64,000 nt of DNA, from the NCBI GenBank assembly GCA_033816765.1, contig CM066290.1, positions 3,906,001 through 3,970,000 of the forward strand, read 5' to 3'. Every line of letters starts with the position of its first letter. Positions within the stretch are counted from its first letter, which is position 1. Below the pieces are notes generated by a model. That model made no database searches and was not told where the DNA came from. It was given only the letters and a program-made list of their open reading frames with translations. The stretch comes from Nothopassalora personata (taxonomy: Eukaryota > Ascomycota > Dothideomycetes > Mycosphaerellales > Mycosphaerellaceae). Positions 57,315-64,000 of the stretch are shown here, piece by piece. A program made the translations under genes and the position numbers.

Positions 57315-59598
57315 ATTAGGTAACATTAATTAGTTACCTATAGCCTTTTTATAAGCAGCCCCTTCAATTCTAGCTTAGACACATGCAATCTACTATCTGC
57401 TTTTAAGACACCTTTATAAGCCCATTTCATAACTTCTAACTACTTATAACGTAATAGTTATAAGCCCGATAGGCGCTTACTAACGTTCGCTACATAAAAC
57501 GAAGCCCTAGAGCAGATTTTGCATCGTTATTAAAAACTAGTAGGATCTATCATTATCCTATTAACAACTATTATACAGCAGTATAGTAACCCTAGTAGAC
57601 CTATAGGAACTTTCATTAGGCCTATTAACACCGTTATAGCGACTACCGAGACACCCGGTAGTACCGGTACTTTGCCGTACGCTACTATCGTTCTTAAGAG
57701 TTATAACTAATAGGATAAGTTTAACCGTTAGTTAGAGCTCTACGCTAAGTCTCTAAACATCTAGAAGTATATAGATCCGAACGATACTACTGCCGAGCTA
57801 ATAGAGCCGGTGTACTTAACGTTCGAGTAAATCCAATTAGTATACACTACTAAAGACGCTACGGCTAAAGATAAGGAGCTTATTAAGCTCCGCTAGTTAG
57901 ACGCCGACCGTAGGTAGCGGATGTATAACATCTTTACGTCCGTAAGATCCAAATTAGTCACTTACCTAATTAGGACTACTATAGAGCTAGGCTAGGAGCT
58001 AATGTATAGTAAACGCACCCTTAGAGGTAAGGTCTAGGCTCTAAAGGATTAGTACGGACTAAACGACATATTACGTAAGCGATAGCTTATACTAGAGCTA
58101 AATAGGCTTTAGAAGAGCTAGGCCCGAAGGGTCAACGACTAGTATTTAGACTAGCTAGTGCTATAGACTAAGATGCTAGATTATAACTATACCGAGTACG
58201 GAGACCTACTACGATACTTCCTACTTACGATATAGTAGAAAACTCCTACCTATAGAGCATTACTATATAACGAGTAGAAGCGTAATAAGCTCTCGCTTAG
58301 TAAGCTTACCGAGCGATACCTAGAATGGATACGCGACACTACCCTAGTTACTACGAACGGTCGATTAGTCTTCGTAACCTTTATAGGCGAACCCTTAGTA
58401 GAGGACGAGCCTCCACTACTAGCGCCTATAGTAGGTATAGTCGGTAGGAACGATAACAATAATAACGACCGTCGTCGTAGCCGCGGCGATAAGAGTCGTA
58501 ACTATAGTAACGGTGTAAATAAAGGAAAGAGTAGTAATAATAACGATAGGCTAAGCGGCTACTAGAACATTACCGGCGAGCCTAAGGAGAGTTGTTATAA
58601 GAACCTCTATTTATACAATGTAGTTAACCCTAAGAAGCGTCCATTAAAGGATTAGCGCTCTAAGTAGTAGAAGAAGTGCTAGAAGCACTTTATTAATTAC
58701 TACTTAGGCGATGATAGTAAACGCTTACTAGGCGTATTAAACCGCAATAGGCGTACGGATAAGGAACGAGATAAGGCAATTGCTAAGGGTAAGGTAGCAC
58801 CGCACGGCTTTACTAGTCTCACTGTCCTTTCGAGCTCGATAAGCTAATTAAGCTTTAACTTTAGGGATTACTAGGTATACGATAACTGCTCGGATACCTA
58901 TGTCATTAATCACTATAAACTAGTAGGGCGTAGAATTCATTATAGAGCGCCTAACTACCTTATTAATCTAAGCCGGAACTACGACATTCCCTATTGCCGC
59001 ATTAGGTAAGGTTCGCATAAAGATAGAGGGGATACCATTTACCCTATTAGATGTGGCCTATTACCTAGGCTTTTATATGAACGTTATCTCCTACTTACGT
59101 ATAGAGACGGCTAGACTTTAGTAGTACGGACGCACTAATTTAGTCTATTACAATAACAAGAAATTGATGGACCTACACCGCCCTACTAGCATAATCCCCT
59201 TCTTTAAGGTGGTTACACCGCCTTAGTTAGAGATAGTCTATAAATAGCCATCGAGTAATAATAGGAGCATCCTACTAAAGATTACTAAGAAGTAGCGCAT
59301 AGCGCACTTTATTAGCACAATTGGTAAGGGTAATACTATCTAAACACCGCCTATTTAGGACTCTAACGGCGACCGTACCGTTATGGCAGTAATGAACAGT
59401 ATAGGGGGTACTAAAGGTATAGTAACGTCTAGTAGGACCCCCATTAAACACCGTAAGCTCTTAGGCCGCTAGTAGTACTAAATCTTCGGCTATATTAGCG
59501 CTAAACGTATTAACTAGCTTCCGTTTAGAGTTAAGGGGGTGGTTATCAACCCTAATGCACCTAAAGCACCCCTTACTATACATTGTAGAGCATGTAGC

Positions 59599-59941
59599 TG
59601 TTACGGATCGATCCGGAGAAGCTCCAGCCAACTAATCGATGCCTAACTAATCGATGCCTACACACTAGTAGAAGGATCCGATATGTAGAGTGCTCTCTCT
59701 AATCTGCGTGCTCTATAATAGAGTAGAGAGAGTAGGATAGATCAACTAATCCGACTAATTAGTTACGCTAAGACATGGTACTATATAGACGACGCTTCTT
59801 TACGAGTATAGATAGGAGCCTCGTGCTCAACTCATTTTAAGTATACACTATATACTGTTTAGGACTACTACCTTCTTAACGTTCGAGACATCTCTACAAA
59901 GATCCAAGCCCGGTTAGGATAACGTACAGCGGTTCCTAATA
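59599..59941 (+). repeat. 5' LTR of the nested element
   Basis: 343 bp, equal in length to the 3' LTR and differing from it by scattered C/T and G/A changes (for example the last CCTAATA against CCTAACA). Contains a direct repeat CTAACTAATCGATGC and a TATATAG box. Confidence 0.9.
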
Positions 59942-59993
59942 ACTTTAAGCACTACTACTAGGGCCCTTTACATATGTCTAGGAGAGACGCTAC

Positions 59994-60353
59994 TGTTACG
60001 GTTTGATTCGTGGAGAACTCACAGCCACTCACTAAGCGAGGAGAGCAAAGAAACTTGCGGGATGGAGAGCAAGAGATCAAGAGATCGAGAGAGCAAGATC
60101 AAGAGATCAAGAGATCAAGAGATCAAGAGAGCAAGAGATCAAGAGATCAAGAGAGCAAGAGAGAGCAGGACAGATCACGCCAAGACATGGCACTATATAG
60201 ACGACGCTCTTTTGCAAGTAGATAGGAGCCTCGTGCTCAACTCATTTTAAGTATACACCATATACTGTTTGGAACCACTACCTTCATAACTGATTGAGAC
60301 ATCCCTGCAAAGATCCAAGCCCGAGTTGTGATAACGTACAGCGGTTCCTAACA
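59994..60353 (+). mobile_element. Solo LTR C, target duplication GCTAC, with GA-rich minisatellite
   Basis: TGTTACGG to CCTAACA, flanked by GCTAC at 59989-59993 and 60354-60358. It sits inside the nested element just after its 5' LTR. Bases about 60070-60165 hold tandem AAGAGATCA/AAGAGAGCA units that the other copies lack, making it 360 bp. It shows little RIP decay, so it inserted later. Confidence 0.9.
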
Positions 60354-60416
60354 GCTACCCGGAGTCCGTTACGACAACAGCTACAGTCAACTGGCATTAC
60401 GGAACGAATAAGCGAA

Positions 60417-61330
60417 ATGTCGATTATAGGAAGCAGCAAGAACAACACTCCTATAGGTATGCTAAACCTATTAGACTACTACCGTGCACCTAAGGTGTCT
60501 ACGCCGGAGACGTTCGACGGGACTAAGGATAAACTAGAGGCTTTTTAACTGTAGGTTCAGTTATACCTTTACTTTAACGCACACTAGTTTTAAGGCGAGG
60601 CTAGTAAGGTCTTGTACGCCGCATCCTTCCTACGAGGAAAAGCAGCTAGAGGATTCCGACTATACCTTAAGGACTAGCTACATAACTAGGGTAAGGGAGA
60701 AACACCTAAGACGGAAACTCGAAAAATTTTCTACGACTACGACGAGTTTAAGACGAAACTCGATAATCTATACAGGATACCGAATAAGGAGGTATACGCC
60801 GACCGACATATCCGATAACTTCGATAGACTACTTCTATAGCGCTATACGCCTTAGAATTCTAAGGATATACCGCCGACCTAGAATAGAACGACGTAGCTT
60901 TACGATTACAGTTCTACCTCGGGCTAAAGGATAACGTTAAAGCCGAACTATCCCGAAACGCTAGCGTTGTTACGCTAGGGGCGATAATTAAGGCAGTAAA
61001 GGAGATCGACGAAAGGCTCTAGGAGTTAAGGTACGACCGACACGTACAGCCTAGATACTAGAGACCCGCCGCGGGCGGAAGAGGGGGCTTTAAGGCTAGA
61101 AGTTAGGACCCTAATAGTTACGGAGACCTAATGAAATTGGACGTAACGGAACGTAGGATAGGAAGGGGGCTAAAGAGTAAAGGTTCCACCTACTACGTAT
61201 ATAGCGAGCAAGGCTATTATGTAAGGAACTATAAGAAAAAGAACATAGTTAGCCGCGAGTTTAACGTAATGATTCGCGAAGAGAATGCATACTAGGAATG
61301 CGAGAGCTTTCTCTCGAAATCTGCCTAGTA
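60417..61330 (+). pseudogene. Decayed gag of the nested element (Ty3/Gypsy-like)
   Basis: Frame from an ATG at 60417 (MSIIGSSKNNTPIGMLNLLD) through many TAG stops. It holds the gag pattern PETFDGTKDKLEAF, LYAASFLRGKAARGFRLYL, YALEF...YTADLE, FYLGLKDNVKAELSRNA and, near 61190-61245, a decayed CCHC knuckle in which every Cys and the His now read Tyr (spacing x2, x4, x4 is kept). Gag packages element RNA. Not translatable as seen. Confidence 0.75.
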
Positions 61331-61335
61331 GAAAC

Positions 61336-61735
61336 TGTTACGGTTCTGATCTGGGGCTGAAGGAAGCTAACCAATCAGACCTCCACAATTGGTGGGCGCT
61401 TCCGCCCGAGAAGTGCTCTCTCACCCGCAGGAATAAAACCAAGGAACCGAGAGAGCAACTGAAGTGATCTCCTTGATCTCGTTGATCTCGGTGATCTCGA
61501 GAGAGCATGGAGAGCACGGAGAGCAAACGCTCTATCTCCTTTGTATTTAGGAACGCTAGAAACCCTTATGGTTCTGATGCGTTCAACTCATGTTACTATC
61601 TCACTGATTGGAATACAACTCTTATTCCTATCATTTATCTTCGCTCAGCTTGCTTCAGCCTCTCCAAAGAATAATACCGCCACGTGACTTGACTTATCTC
61701 TCTTTTGAGACTAGCCCTGGAACGAGACAATAACA
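61336..61735 (+). mobile_element. Solo LTR E of a related but different family, target duplication GAAAC
   Basis: 400 bp from TGTTACGG to AATAACA with GAAAC on both sides (61331-61335 and 61736-61740). Beyond the shared first eight and last few bases it does not match the other LTRs. Its composition is ordinary, with no RIP-type decay, so it is the youngest-looking insertion here. Confidence 0.9.
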
Positions 61736-61799
61736 GAAACGACCTAACGACAAGGGCATTAAACAGCGGCTTCTTAATTTAATAACCTAGGACATAGAA

Positions 61800-62592
61800 G
61801 TTAACACGACGACACGGAATAGGCTACGGGACAACAACTTACGATACGGCTTCTAGATCGAAACAGAGATTAGACTAGAAGGTATCCGGCACTTCCTCGA
61901 GGGACGACTAAGGAAGGATAGGAACCGGTAATACGGGAGCACGACTAGGCTCTACCGACTCTTACTCCTCGAGAAGGGACTTCTCGACGGACAACGCCTC
62001 GGCCTTACGGCTCTCGAGTAGATCTATCTCCTTCTAAAGGCGGGACTTCTTTTCCTACGCGGTAGCTTCTTCCTCTTAGAGGCGCTAGAGTATCGCCCGC
62101 AACTCGCGCATTCTACGTAGATATAACGACATTTTCTCCTCTAGAGCGGCGCGCTATTTTCGTAGGCGGTGTAAGGGCACCTGCTTAGGTAGTACGAAGT
62201 TGTTAGACAAGCTATCTAAGAGGTGCGCGAGGCGCGAGAAGTTAATATACAAGCCGAGGCACGCGGGTCGGCCCGGGCCCGGTCACGTAACTCGCCACGT
62301 TCACTCGCTGTGCGGCCATGGGCCGTCACAGGCGGGACTAGTCGCCTTTAGACACAATAATGTCGTAACCCTTATGGTTTAAACGAACATAAGCACTACA
62401 CTTTCTAGATAAGATATGTACGCGGTAGGCGATATCCTTTACGACGCAGCGACTGCATTTTTGGACTATAACGACCCTAAGTAACTCGATCTTATTAGTA
62501 AGGCGGGTTCGACGGACGGATAAGCTAATCTTAGAGGATGGTTTACGAGAGGACGACATCGTTAACGAAACATAAATTAGGGACACATTCAT
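61800..62592 (-). pseudogene. Antisense Zn2Cys6-like / coiled-coil gene inside the nested LTR element, decayed
   Basis: On the minus strand 62592-62338 is open for 84 codons. Around 62400-62470 it has Cys-x2-Cys-x6-Tyr-x8-Cys-x2-Tyr-x6-Tyr, which is a Zn2Cys6 spacing with three Cys codons changed to Tyr. Next, 62150-61880 in another frame reads as a charged helix (LEEKMSLYLRRMRELRAIL, KEIDLLESRKAEALSVEKSL) broken by TAG/TAA codons, typical of a coiled coil. Both parts are antisense to gag. The changes (TGC to TAC, CAG to TAG) fit RIP. Similar Cys-rich plus coiled-coil proteins occur in fungal repeats, as I recall; the function is unknown. Confidence 0.6.
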
Positions 62593-62635
62593 TATATAAG
62601 AGCTTCGGGACGAAGCTAGGCTAAAGGGGGGATAG

Positions 62636-62978
62636 TGTTACGGATTGATCCGGAGAAGCTCTAGCTAACTAATCGATGCCTAACTAATCGATGCCTACAC
62701 ACTAGTAGAAGGATCCGATATGTAGAGTACTCTCTCTAATCTACGTGCTCTATAATAGAGTAGAGAGAGTAGGATAGATTAACTAATCCGACTAATTAGT
62801 CACGCTAAGACATAGCACTATATAGACGACGCTTCTTTACGAGTATAGATAGGAGCCTCGTGCTCAACTCATTTTAAGTATACACTATATACTGTTTAGG
62901 ACTACTACCTTCTTAACGTTCGAGACATCTCTATAAAGATCCAAGCCCGGTTAGGATAACGTACAGCGGTTCCTAACA
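62636..62978 (+). repeat. 3' LTR of the nested element
   Basis: 343 bp, TGTTACGG to CCTAACA, directly after the purine tract and followed by the right-hand GTAGC copy. Confidence 0.9.
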
Positions 62979-64000
62979 GTAGCCTAGCTAAGACACATAA
63001 AGTGTTTAATAGGACTAAGCTAATTAGGGTAATAACTCCCTATAGGCACGTAGCTATGGATTTAGCTAAGTTTATACTAGTATACAATAGTGATCGTTAC
63101 CTAGTTCATTTCTACGATTTAGATACCTACGGGCACTTTCAATTCACTATTAAGAATAGGGACTAACTATTAGTATTAGCTTACTTTAATAGCCTACTTA
63201 GCTTCATTAATTTCATTAGGCGTAGGTTTATTTACTTCTATAGCGATAATAAAGTAGCTATTAGTATAGCCTTCCGCTTAACTATTAATAACAATTAAAT
63301 TAAGTAGTACAATACTACTAACTACGCGTCTAACTAGGACCTAGTAGAACGAGCGGGCGGCGTCATTATTACGATGTCTCGCACAATCCGCATTTATGCT
63401 CGCCTACCTAAAAAGCTCTAGAATGAATGCATAGTAGCTGCCGTCTACATTCTCTAGCGGTTACTAATCTAATTAAAAGGCTAGAAGACTCCCTTCGAAT
63501 TAGCAATAGGCAGGGTACTAAATGTAGGCTACATAGTAGTATACGGCTACCTAGCCTACGTGTACATTTATAGTACTACTTAACTAGGTAAGACTAAGAA
63601 GCTTAAAGAACGAGCACTTATCGGATACCTTATAGGCTACGACTCTACTAACATCTATAGGGTATGGGACCCATCGAAAGATAGGGTCATGCGGGTAAAG
63701 GACGTCCTCTTTAATAAGACTACGTTCTACGACCTATTAATTCTTACTACTAGTTACTTAACCCCTATTAAGAACATCGTAACAGTAGAACCGGCTAAAG
63801 AGCCTAAACAGTACTACGACCTATATGTAGCTCACCATAAGTAGGATATAGTATAGGCCGAGGGGGTGGAAGAATAGGCTTAATAGTAGCCGCTCTATTA
63901 AAACCCTCGTTAATACGCCTATTAACAATTACTGCTTAGGCATAAACTACACTAGCCATAACACCGAGCGCTAGTAACATTTAACTAACCTAAAGGTAAT

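Larger units (their letters stand above)
59599..62978 (+). mobile_element. Complete non-autonomous LTR retrotransposon nested in the Copia element
   Basis: Two 343-bp LTRs (59599-59941 and 62636-62978) start TGTTACGG and end CCTAA(C/T)A. GTAGC flanks the whole unit (59594-59598 and 62979-62983). A purine tract (AAAGGGGGG) precedes the 3' LTR. No primer-binding site is obvious after the 5' LTR. The 2694-bp interior has a gag-like frame on plus and a Zn2Cys6-like frame on minus, plus two later solo LTR insertions; removing those leaves about 1.9 kb. No protease, reverse transcriptase or integrase motif is seen, so it would depend on another element. RIP-type decay is strong in the LTRs and the interior. 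Confidence 0.9.
56450..64000 (+). mobile_element. RIP-decayed Ty1/Copia-type retrotransposon, interrupted, running off the window
   Basis: Two separated stretches read as one plus-strand polyprotein with many TAG stops. 57690-59598 has a gag-like region, an Asn/Arg-rich zinc-knuckle area (58440-58700) and the start of the integrase. 62984-64000 continues with integrase (HVAMDLAKF, RTIRIYARLPKKL, KTPFELAIG, KERALIGYLIGYDSTNIYRV) up to the edge. The two halves join exactly at the GTAGC duplication around the inserted element, inside the Cys-x2-Cys of the integrase zinc finger. The left end and the element's own LTRs are not clear; I see TA-rich sequence from about 56450 but no boundary. Not functional as seen. 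Confidence 0.75.

Overview
The window is nuclear DNA of a filamentous ascomycete. Evidence is intron-split genes with 50-90 nt GT..AG introns, fungal-specific proteins (Ssk1 response regulator, Scw1/Whi3 RNA-binding protein, NudE/RO11, cytosolic multidomain acetyl-CoA carboxylase, PTH11-like receptor) and a repeat block whose decay (Gln/Trp codons to TAG, Cys and His codons to Tyr) matches repeat-induced point mutation (RIP). The gene style suggests a Dothideomycete, perhaps Mycosphaerellales; this is an inference.

Layout. 1-9.1 kb: 3' end of a PTH11-like membrane protein, an NTF2-like protein, a Bli-3-like flavin split-barrel protein, a Nudix ADP-ribose pyrophosphatase with internal duplications, small unknown genes, a tandem paralogue pair with one broken copy, and a coiled-coil protein. 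9.4-15.5 kb: F-box/WD protein and Scw1-like RNA-binding protein. 15.5-21.9 kb: gene-poor, with a roughly 180 bp TTG repeat and a decayed GH5 glucanase pseudogene. 21.9-33 kb: annexin, disordered protein, COX7a and a PPR-like protein sharing a 246 bp divergent promoter, a PNPOx-like flavoprotein overlapping the PPR gene tail to tail, an SDR and a beta-lactamase-fold esterase. 33.7-50.5 kb: SSK1, STRAP-like WD40 protein, nudE and ACC1. 50.9-56.1 kb: remnants of one or more unknown genes, an intron-containing tRNA-His and a steryl-ester lipase.

56.45-64 kb is a nested transposon block. A RIP-decayed Ty1/Copia element is split inside the zinc finger of its integrase by a complete, non-autonomous LTR element (59599-62978, 343 bp LTRs, target duplication GTAGC). 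That element carries a decayed gag and, on the opposite strand, a reading frame with a Zn2Cys6-like cysteine pattern followed by a coiled coil. Three solo LTRs (duplications ATTAG, GCTAC and GAAAC) lie in the block, two of them inside the nested element.

The intact genes are mostly unlinked housekeeping and signalling functions: lipid synthesis (ACC1) and turnover (lipase), osmostress and cell-wall control (SSK1, Scw1), dynein transport (NudE) and mitochondrial function (COX7a, PPR protein). I see no biosynthetic cluster. The ORF evidence allowed non-ATG starts, so I corrected several starts to ATG and joined exons by hand; splice sites are predictions.
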